A stretch of 64,000 bases of DNA from Bacteroidales bacterium (lineage in GTDB: Bacteria; Bacteroidota; Bacteroidia; Bacteroidales; P3). The stretch is taken from contig JAUNHX010000008.1 of NCBI GenBank assembly GCA_030523765.1, forward strand, positions 39,158 to 103,157, written 5' to 3'. The first letter of the stretch is position 1. Each line of letters starts with the position of its first letter. The position numbers and the translations under genes were made by a program. Of this stretch, positions 53,454 to 63,312 are shown one piece after another. The notes beneath the pieces are model-generated. The model had not been told where the DNA came from. It did not search any database and was given only the letters and a program-made list of their open reading frames with translations.

Positions 53454-56400
53454 TTATCTCAAGACTTCGATTACTCCGTTACGGGTGGTCATACCGAATA
53501 CACCTTGTGCGTCGAAATGGAAGAAATAGGTTCCGTCGGGACAATCGCATTCATTGGGATCCCACCTATCGTCATCGGAAGATATGTTGTCGCGCTTGAA
53601 GACCAATCGTCCCCATCGATTATAGATCCGTAGTCGGTTGACAGGGTAGAGACCGTGTTCAACAAGATTGATGACATACCAAGTGTCGTTGATTCCATCG
53701 CCATTTGGAGTGACAGTGTTGGGGAACTGTAGCAAGATGTTGAAGATGGTGATGGGTAGGATGGTTGTGTCTGTACAGAAGAGGGTGTCGCCCGTTAAAG
53801 AGGCGAACCACTGGTAGGCGATGAGAGAGACATCGTGTGCATCGGCTATGTAGTCGTCCTCTGGCCATTGGTGATAGGGCGAGACTTCAAAGGAGGAATC
53901 GACGATAGAGGTAGTGGAATCAAGCTGGTAGAAATACCATTTGTAAGTATTGGTGCCGTCATCGGGTTCGGTGAGGTTGATGAGTTGTGTGCTGGGGTCG
54001 AGTATGCTAGGAAGTTCGGGACTCCATCTGAACTGGGCTAGCGGTCGAGGGAAGACTTGTACAGCATCGACAAAGGTGGCTGTATCGTAACATCCATCAG
54101 CACTGGTGGCAATCATGGTGACAGTATAAATGCCTGGTTCGTGATATGTGTACAGACTATCTGTTCCATCGGAGGTGTCGCCGTTGCCGTAATACCATGA
54201 GATGGCTGTGTGGGAACTGCTGCTGTCGAGGGTGTGGAGTGTTAAAGGAACGCACGATGCAATGGAAGAGTCGCCTCTAGTCCAATTCTCTCCATCGAGG
54301 CTGAGGAGTCCGTCGGCAAAGAAGGTGGAATCGTAGTAGAAGATATCGATGTGTACTACACTATCGCATTGATTGACGGTTTGCAGCGAGTCGACAATCT
54401 GTTGAGGTGTATACTCGTTATCGCGATAGGTATAAGTGGAATTATTACATATAAATACTGTATCGAAGGTGCTGTAAGTATGGTTGACTGTGAGGTTAAG
54501 AACCTCGACGCTGTCGCATCCCATGGTGGTTAAGGTGCTGTCGTGATATATACCTGCAGTGTTGTATGAGGTTCCGGCGAAGGGTCGGTAACCGTTATCG
54601 CAGATTGTGTCATAGTATTCGGTATAGAATGTTGGGTGTATGGTGATGTCCATGGTGACGACGCTGTCGCAGGCATATACGGAGAGGAGGCTGTCGGTGT
54701 ATATGGTAGAGGTTAGGAAGGTAGTGTCGACATATTGATATCCAGTATTGGAGCAGCCGTTAATACTTACATGGTGATCGTAAGAATTGGCTACATCTAG
54801 ATGGAGCCTATAAATACTGTCGCATCCGTGGATGGAGGTGAAGTTGTGGGTGTAATCGCCTGCTACCGAATCGTTGAATCCAAAGAGTGTGTAAGCGACA
54901 CCGTCGCAGATCCCGCCGAGGAGACTAGTGTCGAGAGAAGGATGAACGGTTAGGAATACAAAGGTGGTGACTATGCTGTCTTCGCTATATTGGGTTCGTA
55001 CGGTGTAAAATCCTTCGGTGAGCATAATGGAATCGCGCAGCATGAAGGTGTCGCCCTCGCATATCTCGGGGAATATGGAATCGTATTCAATACAGGGACT
55101 GGACATGAGGATGGTTTGAACGGTATCGTCTGAACAGCTGCCGTCAGCTAATGTGGCAGTAAGGGAGACGTCGAACTCTTGGGCAGGAAATTCGTGGCGC
55201 GGGTTTTTGTCATAGCTCACAGTACCATCGCCAAAGTCCCAAATTTGTCCATCGCACTCCATTGAGGTTCGATGGGTATGAGCGGAATCGGTGGTGGCGC
55301 AGCTATGGTTGTAGAACTGTACTACGACATTGCACCCGTTAGTGTCGAGAATTTCGTAGGAATAGTCGGCAAAGGGGAAGATGGCACCGATGATTACTGT
55401 TTTTTCAAAGTAGCAGTTAGCACTGGTGCTTCCGATAAAATGACACCGACATTTATATACGCCCTCCTGCGAGCTAGTGAATGTTTGTGCGGTAGAGAGA
55501 ATGACATTGGCGCTATCGATATTATACCACTCGTAGCGGAATCCTTCGGGTGCTGTGAATGTATTGGAATGGACAATACCGCAAGTGTTAGGTGCTACCT
55601 CTTTTTCTTTACACTCGAGTGTGAAATAGGCATAACCGAAATGGCCCATCTCGTTGCAGTCGTAGGTGGTGAGTTTCGCATAAACCCGCTGGCCGTGGAG
55701 AGGTGCCAGATCGACGCCGATGGCTGTCCAATCCTTCCATAGTACGGTGTTGGTGTCGTACTGATAGAGATTCCAACCCAGCGAATCGCTTGAGATAAAG
55801 TTGGCCGAATAACAGTCGGTATTGATTTCGTTATTGTTCTCGTCGACGAAAGAGAAACTGAAACGGGGCTGCATATCGGGCGAGTGTCCGGGATTTTCGA
55901 GTACGGCAGCATACCGGAGCAGAAGAATTTCGGTTTTGGTAGTGTCGACATCGTATTCATAAACTACGCTCTCAGCCTCGCCTCCGATATCCCAGTTTCC
56001 CAGGCGGATGGTTTCGTAGTGTCCTGGTGGAACACAACGCAGTTGGTTTCCAGTGCGAGGATCGGTGGACAACGTGTCGTCTATAATGGTATGTCGAGAG
56101 TTGATGTCGTCCTGTCCGTAGTCTACGAGTCCCTTATTTTCCATAGGGTTGCTGAACCGGCCATAATAGCCTGTAGAGAAGCAGGAATAGATATCACCGA
56201 AATCGATACACTTGTCGCCGCCAGCACAGAAATCATACCAAGTGGTATCGATGCAGGCTACGGAATTATTTGTAAAGAAAACGTAATAACGTTTGCCGTA
56301 GACGAGGTTGGTTAGGTGGGCCACGCGTTCATAGGTGATCAACGAGTCCATATGCTCAATATCCTGGCCATAGTGGCATACCCACTGGGTGGCGCTTGAA

Positions 56401-59400
56401 TTGTCGTCCCACGTGAGGCGACAGCTTGTATCGGTTTTTAGAGAAATCTGAATATTGGATACGGCTTCGAAGGTTACCTTGAATTCGAATCCCGAACCAG
56501 TGGTTGTATCGCCCGCGGAGTTGTATTCAATATGAAGTTTACCGCTAGGTACTTTCACAACGAGATTGTCCTGCTTTCCCCAACTGCCCAGCCATTGGCC
56601 GGTTTGTTCATCCCACATACGGAGATAGTCGTTGTCGCCCATATTGATGCTGCCACGCAGGGTCATACTATTGCCCAACGATGAGTTGAGCCATACGTTG
56701 TGATGGTCGGTATAGAGGTAGTCGAAGCTCGAACCACCGTCGCGAAGGGTGTAACACTCATTGATATCGAGCACACGCGTAGTGTCTTGGTTGTAGGGGA
56801 AGACAATGATGGTGGTGTCGCAAGTGGTAATGAAACAATATTTTACTGGCTTGAGACAGCTTTGGGAGAGGTCGTTGTTGCTGAGATAACACACATACTG
56901 ATGGTCGGGCAACAGGTTGGTGAGTGTAGCGCTTTTGGTGTTGAGGGTGATGGTGTCGAGCATTTTTTCGGTCGGTCCGTAAGCCAAGGTCCACTGTGTG
57001 GCCGAGGTCGTGTCGTCCCAGACCAAGGTAGCAGATGTGCAGCTGACGTTCTGTGCTCGGACGTTGTATATTTTATAGTTGAACGACACATTGAAATTAA
57101 AACCGGGAGTGTAATGGTTTTCGTTGGTGCCTACGCGGTGCGAGATATTGATATGTCCGTCGGGAGCATAGATATATAGGTAACCGGTCTGACCATACCA
57201 TGAGCGATACATGCTAGTGCTGATCCACATGCTAGATTCGCCCAGGTCGTAGTATCCTTCGAGGGTGAGTCCTTGATTGTCGGTGGTATATAGGTCGAAA
57301 CCGTTGTCGGTATTCCAAAACAGATTGCCTATACCGCCCACATCCATGTATTGATAACAGTTATCGGGTGAGAGCGTTTGGCTACCTTGATAGTATAAGG
57401 GGGTATGACGTGTGAAATGGTTGCGATAGGGATGGATGATAATGCCAGGATCGGTAGGCATGATGACACCGAAATAGTTGGGGAGCACGCATTCTTCGTT
57501 TTCGAGGGTGTTGTAGATGCTATAGAAATACTGACGATTGCGTTCTAGTCCAGTCATGGTGTATTGTTTAGTATTGGTAGTAACGGTGGTCATGGAATCG
57601 ATGTGGGTACCGTAACTAAAATTCCATTGGGTAGCAGCAGAAGCATCTTGCCAAGTAATGGTGACTGTTGAGTCGGTCATATTCAATGTGTCGGGATTGA
57701 ATACACGCGAAGGGAATAGTACTTTAATCCAGAAACCGAATTCTTGGATGGCTTCGTTGGTTTTGATTTCGATAGTCATCTCGCCATTGTCAGCCCAATG
57801 TTCCCAGCCCCAACAGGTTGGACCATCGATTAAACCGGTGATATAAAGCCGGTCGCTTTGGTCTTGCCAGCCAACGGTAGTTGAGATGTGGCAGAAAAAT
57901 CCTTCGCCCGTTGTGGATCGGACTACCAGCCGAGATGTATCGCTAGGAAGATAGTTGCCTGTGCCACCGGGATCGTAGATATAATAACATTGTCCTGGAG
58001 TAAGAAAGACGGTATCGTCGCCATGATAATTCATTACGATGGCGTCTGCATCGAGGGTGGTGAAGAAGTACGATGGCGAGCTACATTGTGTATTGGCTCC
58101 GGAATAGACTTTGACTTCGTAGTCTGTATTGGGTGACAGATTGTTAATGGTATAATTGCGCACATTGGTTGACGTGGTAGTCATCGTACCACCTACAACG
58201 CCATAAGCCACTGTCCACTGGCTGGCACCACTGTTGTCAACCCAATTGAATGTGGCACTATTGGATGTGACCCGTGTGGCCTTTATGTTGTTTACTTCGT
58301 TCTGGGTTCGGTCGACGGTGAAACAGTAACCCGGACGTGTGATACTGTTGCTACTAGTAAAGCGAAGACGAAGGTATCCGTTGCTACTGGTGAGACGCAT
58401 ACGGTCGTTGTTGGCAAATCGGTTGTGCCATGCGTCGGCTTCCCACCAATAATTATCGTCATTGGGGTTATCCTGGTAACTGATACGGTCGTGGCCATCG
58501 TAATTATTCAAACCGTACTCGGCTTCGTTTCCACCAAAGAGCCACTGCCCATCGATAGCAAAATCAGAGCCATCGCTTGACATTACAACAAGCACAGAAG
58601 TGTCATTATTAAAGTAGTTGTAGTTGCGTCCTCCAGCATCCCAGATATAATAGCAAGTGTTGGGATATACGATCAATGTATCAATACCACGATACGGCAT
58701 CAGTACTTCGCCTGTTGGAACGCCTTGAGTGATGAAAGCCCTACGCTCACTGAAAGAACAGGGGGTATTTTCAATGTTGTTGGTAATATAGTAAACATAT
58801 TGCGTGCCCGACTGCAGTCCGACCAGCGTGGCTTGCGTAGACGACACATTGACACTTTGCATGGCATCTTCGCTAAGACCGTAATGGACTGTGTATGAAT
58901 TGGCACCGCTGAGATCTGTCCAGGCTATTGTGGCCGTTGAGCTGGTAGTGGATACCGTGTGGAGATTCGTTATAGAATCCTCAACTTGTAGGACTTCGAT
59001 CATAAAACCGTCCTTATTGGTGGCCACATCGCTTTGGAAAAAGATGAGAAGAGAATCACTGATGCTGCTGTGCTCTATGTCGTAATGGTTACCATTGTAC
59101 TCATAGTACCGATTGCCGTCGTATATCACCAATCGATCGTTTTCTTGGGTATTGCAACGTCCCTTGATACGGAATCCCTTACCATTGGCAGTTCTCAGTA
59201 ATAGTCGGGAAAAATCGGTGTTGTAATACCCTTTGCTCCCACCTGCGTCGACCACAGTATAACACTGACGTGGCTGCAGAATTACCGTCTTACTTCCACG
59301 ATAGGCCATCATAATCGTGTCGTCGGCCCCACCGGTAGTGATCAACCCATGGCGTGCTGGCACATCACAATCGCTTTGTTTGATATTACCCTCGATAGTA

Positions 59401-60665
59401 AATATGTATTGGCGGCCAGGTTCTAAGCCGTTGAGGGTAACACTTGGTGTAGAGGTTTGCAGTTGAGACCAATGGCCCTCGTCGCTACTATACTTGAATG
59501 TATACGAAGTGGAGTTCATAACGTCGGTCCAACTTACTGTAGCACTGGAATCAGTGATGGATGAGACTGTAGGTGTTATGTAGCTACTGTTTTCGGGCAG
59601 TACTTCAAAGTTGTAAAACACTTGTTCGCTTTCAATCATGCTTACCGTACCACGAGGAAACCATTGGTAATAATTTCGAACTTGACTATTGGTGGTCCAC
59701 GAATAGTAGTAATCACCACGCCACTCGTTATCCCATATACTCCGCCAACGGGCACTTACTTCGCCTGTCTTTGCTTGATAAACGCCTTGCAAGTAGACTC
59801 CATGACCATCGTTGAAACTATAGTCGGTTCCCGTATAGTTAAAATAAAGGCCAAGTGTGTCGCCTGATGATCCTTTAAGACGGTAACATACTCCGGGAGG
59901 AAGGGTGTCGTTTGATCCATATTCGGGTCGCATCATTAGAATTGTGCTATCCATTTGGGCGACAAACCACTGATATTCAATATTTACGCATTCGACCTTA
60001 TCGTTTGTAATATAGTATCGGTAGTATCGGTCGTTGGTTAAGTTGTTGAGTGTTACCGATGTTGTGTTAGTCTGCACAGACAGGATAGAATCCTCGTCAC
60101 AGCTGTAATAGACTGTCCACGAGGAAGCATCATAGCGAGAGTCGTTCCATGTTAGGTGTACGCTGTTGGTATCAATTACTGTGTATTGCCGGTCGTACAC
60201 TGAAGGGACATGCCGAACATGTATGGTAAATCCTTCGAACGTATTGTAGCTATTTGAATGAAAATGTATAAGTGCTCGTGAATCCCACATGTAGTGATTG
60301 CGAGTTCCTATACCGCACATGTATTCAGAATATGTATTAACAGTAGTGTCGTAATAAATCCTTAACCAGTCTTTTCCGTCATCCTGATGCCCTGTCTCAT
60401 ACTCTATTTCGAGGTGGAATGACTCATTCGAGATCAAGTAGAGGTAAGAGTCTTCGTTGTTGGAATATTTGCCCAATCCACCTGGGTCTAAAATGGTGTA
60501 ACAACCAGTATCGGTGATAAAGAGTGTGTCGGAGCCCTGATGGGGCATGATGACCGTAGTTTGTGCATGCAAAAGATTGGATGCCATTACAAACAAAAGC
60601 ATCGTTTTGAAACATCTGGGGATGCAGAGTAGGATGTCCTTTTTGAAAGTAGATTGTTTTGACAT
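53454..60665 (-). CDS. Giant multidomain surface protein (CUB-like/FN3 repeats, PKD) with type B type IX sorting domain
   Basis: A 2403-residue secreted protein. After a signal peptide (cleavage near LLHAQ, residue 35) come seven repeated units, each a CUB-like domain (motif xPYRGxDTxxxxPxxCYxxxDxGG) plus an FN3-like domain (VTSNSATFNWVDNSGASQWTV type), covering about 36-1500. Next come a lectin-like region, a PKD domain (IWDFGDGTVSYDKNPRHEF, near 1790), four CDS-type repeats (GCDSIYRLHL, ACDSVVTMDI, GCDSVEVLNL, QCDSVVHIDI), a second PKD (YYGNGDTSDG) and a C-terminal type B sorting domain (TPNGDGINDTW ... GRLVFKRD ... CPDGTYFFHFDA). Type B cargo such as SprB-like adhesins needs PorP/SprF-type partners. 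It may be a gliding or host adhesin. Confidence 0.88.
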   Translation of the reverse strand: MSKQSTFKKDILLCIPRCFKTMLLFVMASNLLHAQTTVIMPHQGSDTLFITDTGCYTILDPGGLGKYSNNEDSYLYLISNESFHLEIEYETGHQDDGKDWLRIYYDTTVNTYSEYMCGIGTRNHYMWDSRALIHFHSNSYNTFEGFTIHVRHVPSVYDRQYTVIDTNSVHLTWNDSRYDASSWTVYYSCDEDSILSVQTNTTSVTLNNLTNDRYYRYYITNDKVECVNIEYQWFVAQMDSTILMMRPEYGSNDTLPPGVCYRLKGSSGDTLGLYFNYTGTDYSFNDGHGVYLQGVYQAKTGEVSARWRSIWDNEWRGDYYYSWTTNSQVRNYYQWFPRGTVSMIESEQVFYNFEVLPENSSYITPTVSSITDSSATVSWTDVMNSTSYTFKYSSDEGHWSQLQTSTPSVTLNGLEPGRQYIFTIEGNIKQSDCDVPARHGLITTGGADDTIMMAYRGSKTVILQPRQCYTVVDAGGSKGYYNTDFSRLLLRTANGKGFRIKGRCNTQENDRLVIYDGNRYYEYNGNHYDIEHSSISDSLLIFFQSDVATNKDGFMIEVLQVEDSITNLHTVSTTSSTATIAWTDLSGANSYTVHYGLSEDAMQSVNVSSTQATLVGLQSGTQYVYYITNNIENTPCSFSERRAFITQGVPTGEVLMPYRGIDTLIVYPNTCYYIWDAGGRNYNYFNNDTSVLVVMSSDGSDFAIDGQWLFGGNEAEYGLNNYDGHDRISYQDNPNDDNYWWEADAWHNRFANNDRMRLTSSNGYLRLRFTSSNSITRPGYCFTVDRTQNEVNNIKATRVTSNSATFNWVDNSGASQWTVAYGVVGGTMTTTSTNVRNYTINNLSPNTDYEVKVYSGANTQCSSPSYFFTTLDADAIVMNYHGDDTVFLTPGQCYYIYDPGGTGNYLPSDTSRLVVRSTTGEGFFCHISTTVGWQDQSDRLYITGLIDGPTCWGWEHWADNGEMTIEIKTNEAIQEFGFWIKVLFPSRVFNPDTLNMTDSTVTITWQDASAATQWNFSYGTHIDSMTTVTTNTKQYTMTGLERNRQYFYSIYNTLENEECVLPNYFGVIMPTDPGIIIHPYRNHFTRHTPLYYQGSQTLSPDNCYQYMDVGGIGNLFWNTDNGFDLYTTDNQGLTLEGYYDLGESSMWISTSMYRSWYGQTGYLYIYAPDGHINISHRVGTNENHYTPGFNFNVSFNYKIYNVRAQNVSCTSATLVWDDTTSATQWTLAYGPTEKMLDTITLNTKSATLTNLLPDHQYVCYLSNNDLSQSCLKPVKYCFITTCDTTIIVFPYNQDTTRVLDINECYTLRDGGSSFDYLYTDHHNVWLNSSLGNSMTLRGSINMGDNDYLRMWDEQTGQWLGSWGKQDNLVVKVPSGKLHIEYNSAGDTTTGSGFEFKVTFEAVSNIQISLKTDTSCRLTWDDNSSATQWVCHYGQDIEHMDSLITYERVAHLTNLVYGKRYYVFFTNNSVACIDTTWYDFCAGGDKCIDFGDIYSCFSTGYYGRFSNPMENKGLVDYGQDDINSRHTIIDDTLSTDPRTGNQLRCVPPGHYETIRLGNWDIGGEAESVVYEYDVDTTKTEILLLRYAAVLENPGHSPDMQPRFSFSFVDENNNEINTDCYSANFISSDSLGWNLYQYDTNTVLWKDWTAIGVDLAPLHGQRVYAKLTTYDCNEMGHFGYAYFTLECKEKEVAPNTCGIVHSNTFTAPEGFRYEWYNIDSANVILSTAQTFTSSQEGVYKCRCHFIGSTSANCYFEKTVIIGAIFPFADYSYEILDTNGCNVVVQFYNHSCATTDSAHTHRTSMECDGQIWDFGDGTVSYDKNPRHEFPAQEFDVSLTATLADGSCSDDTVQTILMSSPCIEYDSIFPEICEGDTFMLRDSIMLTEGFYTVRTQYSEDSIVTTFVFLTVHPSLDTSLLGGICDGVAYTLFGFNDSVAGDYTHNFTSIHGCDSIYRLHLDVANSYDHHVSINGCSNTGYQYVDTTFLTSTIYTDSLLSVYACDSVVTMDITIHPTFYTEYYDTICDNGYRPFAGTSYNTAGIYHDSTLTTMGCDSVEVLNLTVNHTYSTFDTVFICNNSTYTYRDNEYTPQQIVDSLQTVNQCDSVVHIDIFYYDSTFFADGLLSLDGENWTRGDSSIASCVPLTLHTLDSSSSHTAISWYYGNGDTSDGTDSLYTYHEPGIYTVTMIATSADGCYDTATFVDAVQVFPRPLAQFRWSPELPSILDPSTQLINLTEPDDGTNTYKWYFYQLDSTTSIVDSSFEVSPYHQWPEDDYIADAHDVSLIAYQWFASLTGDTLFCTDTTILPITIFNILLQFPNTVTPNGDGINDTWYVINLVEHGLYPVNRLRIYNRWGRLVFKRDNISSDDDRWDPNECDCPDGTYFFHFDAQGVFGMTTRNGVIEVLR

Positions 60666-60933
60666 TTTAATGCAATTGTTAGTTTCCCTTTGTAATAATT
60701 ATTGAAATGCTTGTTGTCAGTTGTAAATTGTATATAGTAATTGATATTATATTAGATTGGATAATTTGATTTTTTTATCTTTTTAGATAATTTGAGTTTC
60801 TTTTATCTTTTATGTGGTTTATATTGGTTTACATAGAGTTCTATATTAATTGCAATATACTGATTGATTAATGATTTGAAAATCATGTACTCATAAGTAG
60901 AAAAAATGATGTGAACAAGATACATAACTTTTG

Positions 60934-60941
60934 CAAAGTTA
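60934..60941 (-). promoter_or_regulatory. Candidate promoter -7 box of the giant surface protein gene
   Basis: TAACTTTG on the minus strand. The leader would be about 260 bases. It is supported mainly by the paired boxes 29 bases upstream, which are placed as in front of the 63313 gene; no -33 TTG is visible. Confidence 0.5.
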
Positions 60942-60970
60942 AGTTTTTTTTTAAAATGATTATGTAATTT

Positions 60971-60988
60971 TTTTGACCTATTTTGACC
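60971..60988 (-). promoter_or_regulatory. Paired GGTCAAAA boxes upstream of the giant gene promoter
   Basis: On the minus strand GGTCAAAA-N2-GGTCAAAA (60981-60988 and 60971-60978), 29 bases from the -7 box. The same arrangement is at 63248-63265. A 10-base period suits a dimeric regulator binding one face of the helix. Confidence 0.55.
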
Positions 60989-61213
60989 CATTTGATCTGT
61001 AGTGTTTATTTTATGAGGACCAGTATAAATGTGTTCATCGTAACGATTGTTAGCAATTCGTAGATTCTTCGACAGCAAATGGGGGTAAATTGATGGTCCC
61101 TACTGTGTTGTTGTTTATTTAAGCGTGTAAGCGTTAATAAATAGAGTGACTTTGATTAATTAATTGGGTATACAGAACGATAAATCGAGTATTTTTATTA
61201 ATAAATACATTTT
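60989..61213. other. AT-rich divergent intergenic region
   Basis: Between the giant surface protein gene and the kinase gene. Nothing more is seen than AT-rich sequence. Confidence 0.4.
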
Positions 61214-61245
61214 TTGTCCCAATAATTAAAAAAAGTGTATTTTTG
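61214..61245 (+). promoter_or_regulatory. Promoter of the kinase-LRR gene
   Basis: -33 TTG (61214-61216), 21-base spacer and -7 TATTTTTG (61238-61245), followed by CA. The leader is about 65 bases. Confidence 0.62.
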
Positions 61246-61318
61246 CATTTTGAAAACGTGATAGGATAGATATATAAGATTTTTATGTGTCGGTGAATGC
61301 TAATAAAATGCTAATAAT

Positions 61319-63112
61319 ATGAGTAGCAATACAAACAAAGAGGAACAATATTGTGATTGTCCTTCAGGACTAGTGTCGGGGGGATTGGGGATTACGGAAT
61401 CGTTCTTTTCGAACTATGAGGTATTGGAAAGGGGGGGGAACCATGTGCTTTACCGAGCTCGTCGCTATGGTCGTTGGTATGTGCTAAAAGGACTTCGCGA
61501 GGATTTTCGACATAATCCGTTGTATGAGGAGTGGCTTTCGAAAGAATATTCGGTGGGTATTGGATTAGACTTTCCAACGATTGTACGTGTGGAGAGCCTT
61601 GAGGATGATCCTATGGCGGGTCGCTGTATTGTGATGGAATGGGTTGAGGGGATGACACTCGACCGCTGGTTGAGGGAAACGAAACCTAATATGCGTACGC
61701 GTAGAGGGGTGATGAACCAGATTTTGGATGCGGTGGAATATTGCCATAGTCGTGGGATATATCATCACGACCTTAAACCATCGAATGTTATGGTGACGGC
61801 GTATGGTGGAGTGAAATTGATTGATTTCGGACTGAGCGATGGCCCGCAGTATGCTGCACTGAAAAGCAATTCGGGTACACAGGGCTATGCGGCTCCCGAG
61901 CAGCAAAGCGGGGGCACTTGCGACCACAGGGCCGATATTTATGCGCTAGGAAAGATAGCCGACTTGTTGTTTCCCCATAGTCACCGTCATGCTAAACGCA
62001 AAGCACAACGCGAAGATCAGGAGTCACGTTTTAACTCGGTGGCTGATTTTCGTAGAGATTTGTGGCGCCTTAGGTGGCCTTGGCTGATGTTGCTTTCTGT
62101 GTTGATGTTGGCGATTGTTGGCATTGTGATGTTGCCGAGTGATAAGATATATCCAGTGAAACTCGATTCGGGACAGACGGTGTATTGTCGTGTGCTTACC
62201 CATTTCCCTGAACGAAAGGTGATCTTTGTTTACCCAGGTACACAGTCGGAACCTTGGCCGATGCGGTTTGAGCAACTGAAGGGCGACATGATTATTCCTG
62301 ACTATATCAAGATGTGGGGATTGCGCTATCGGGTGGCGGAGATTGAAGGACATGCGTTCCGAAATCAGTTTGACCTCACCTCGCTCACACTTCCTGAACA
62401 TTTAGATCGTATTGGTCCGCATTGTTTTATGGCATGCTCGGGAATCAAGGATACGCTTGTTATTCCGCGCCACTTGAAAGTGATTGGGGCTGACGCATTC
62501 AATGATTGTGCTAGTATTACGACTGTGCTGTGGCAGCCAGACTCGTGCAAACTAGAGCGGGAACCCACCGATGGTATTTTCTGCTTCGATCGTTGTCCAT
62601 CGTTAAAACGTGTAATAATGACGAACAATGTGCGCAGTGCTCCTAGTTATCTATTCAACGAGATTCATACATTAAAATATATCTCATTGCCAGATAGCAT
62701 GAAAATTATCCCGAACGATTTTCTGGCTTATTCGCATGATTTGGACAGTATTGATTTTCCAGTGGCACTATATTCCATTGAACATGCTGCTTTCTACAAA
62801 ACGGGTATAAAGAGGGTTCGATTCCCAGAGTCGGTCGAGGTGATAGGCAATTATTCGTTTGCTTATAGTAAGAGTCTGCAACATGTTGAATGTGGTAGTT
62901 CTACACGTTTTATTGGGAATTTTGCCTTTACAGAATGTTCTAGTCTTCAAACATTGACTATCCATGCGCCTAATCCGCCCGAGGTACTGAACACTTCGTT
63001 TTATTTGATGCCCCAAACTGTGGTGCTTCGAGTGCCGATGGGTTCGGTTGAGAAGTATCGTACTCATCCTATTTGGGGTAAGTTTAATCACATAGAGGCG
63101 ATTGAGGGGTAG
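61319..63112 (+). CDS. Membrane Ser/Thr protein kinase with extracytoplasmic BspA-type leucine-rich repeats
   Basis: The 597-residue protein joins a cytoplasmic Hanks-type kinase (about 30-220), one membrane helix (about 253-273) and LRR_5 repeats (about 330-580). Kinase landmarks are present: ATP-site K57 (YVLKGL), helix-C glutamate E76, HHDLKPSN (149-156, catalytic D151, N156), DFG 169-171 and APE 192-194; the arginine of HRD is histidine and the glycine loop is short. The repeats (EIEGHAFRNQ, IGPHCFMACSG, IGADAFNDCAS, IEHAAFYKTG, IGNYSFAYSK) resemble those of the protein at 51805. By topology the LRRs would be outside the cytoplasm and the kinase inside, like a receptor kinase with reversed domain order. 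Confidence 0.86.
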   Translation: MSSNTNKEEQYCDCPSGLVSGGLGITESFFSNYEVLERGGNHVLYRARRYGRWYVLKGLREDFRHNPLYEEWLSKEYSVGIGLDFPTIVRVESLEDDPMAGRCIVMEWVEGMTLDRWLRETKPNMRTRRGVMNQILDAVEYCHSRGIYHHDLKPSNVMVTAYGGVKLIDFGLSDGPQYAALKSNSGTQGYAAPEQQSGGTCDHRADIYALGKIADLLFPHSHRHAKRKAQREDQESRFNSVADFRRDLWRLRWPWLMLLSVLMLAIVGIVMLPSDKIYPVKLDSGQTVYCRVLTHFPERKVIFVYPGTQSEPWPMRFEQLKGDMIIPDYIKMWGLRYRVAEIEGHAFRNQFDLTSLTLPEHLDRIGPHCFMACSGIKDTLVIPRHLKVIGADAFNDCASITTVLWQPDSCKLEREPTDGIFCFDRCPSLKRVIMTNNVRSAPSYLFNEIHTLKYISLPDSMKIIPNDFLAYSHDLDSIDFPVALYSIEHAAFYKTGIKRVRFPESVEVIGNYSFAYSKSLQHVECGSSTRFIGNFAFTECSSLQTLTIHAPNPPEVLNTSFYLMPQTVVLRVPMGSVEKYRTHPIWGKFNHIEAIEG

Positions 63113-63247
63113 TGACATATGATAGATTTTTTCTTTTTTTTGAAGGATAGAATGTGTTTTACGTCAATATAAGCTATTGGAACTATCAACTTAGATGGTA
63201 TACGGAATAAGCGTAATTATCGGTAATTAAATCACATAGATGTAAAT

Positions 63248-63265
63248 GGTTAAAATGGGTCAAAA
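63248..63265 (+). promoter_or_regulatory. Paired GGTYAAAA boxes upstream of the 63313 gene
   Basis: GGTTAAAA (63248-63255), two bases, GGTCAAAA (63258-63265), then 29 bases to the -7 box. Spacing and orientation are the same as upstream of the giant surface protein gene on the other strand. Confidence 0.6.
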
Positions 63266-63294
63266 TGTTTTAATACTCTTGGTTTCTTTTTACT

Positions 63295-63302
63295 TACCTT
63301 TG
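63295..63302 (+). promoter_or_regulatory. Promoter -7 box of the 63313 gene
   Basis: TACCTTTG ends 10 bases before the ATG at 63313, so the mRNA is predicted to be nearly leaderless. No -33 TTG is at the usual distance; the upstream paired boxes may replace it. Confidence 0.6.
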
Positions 63303-63312
63303 TATCCAATAT

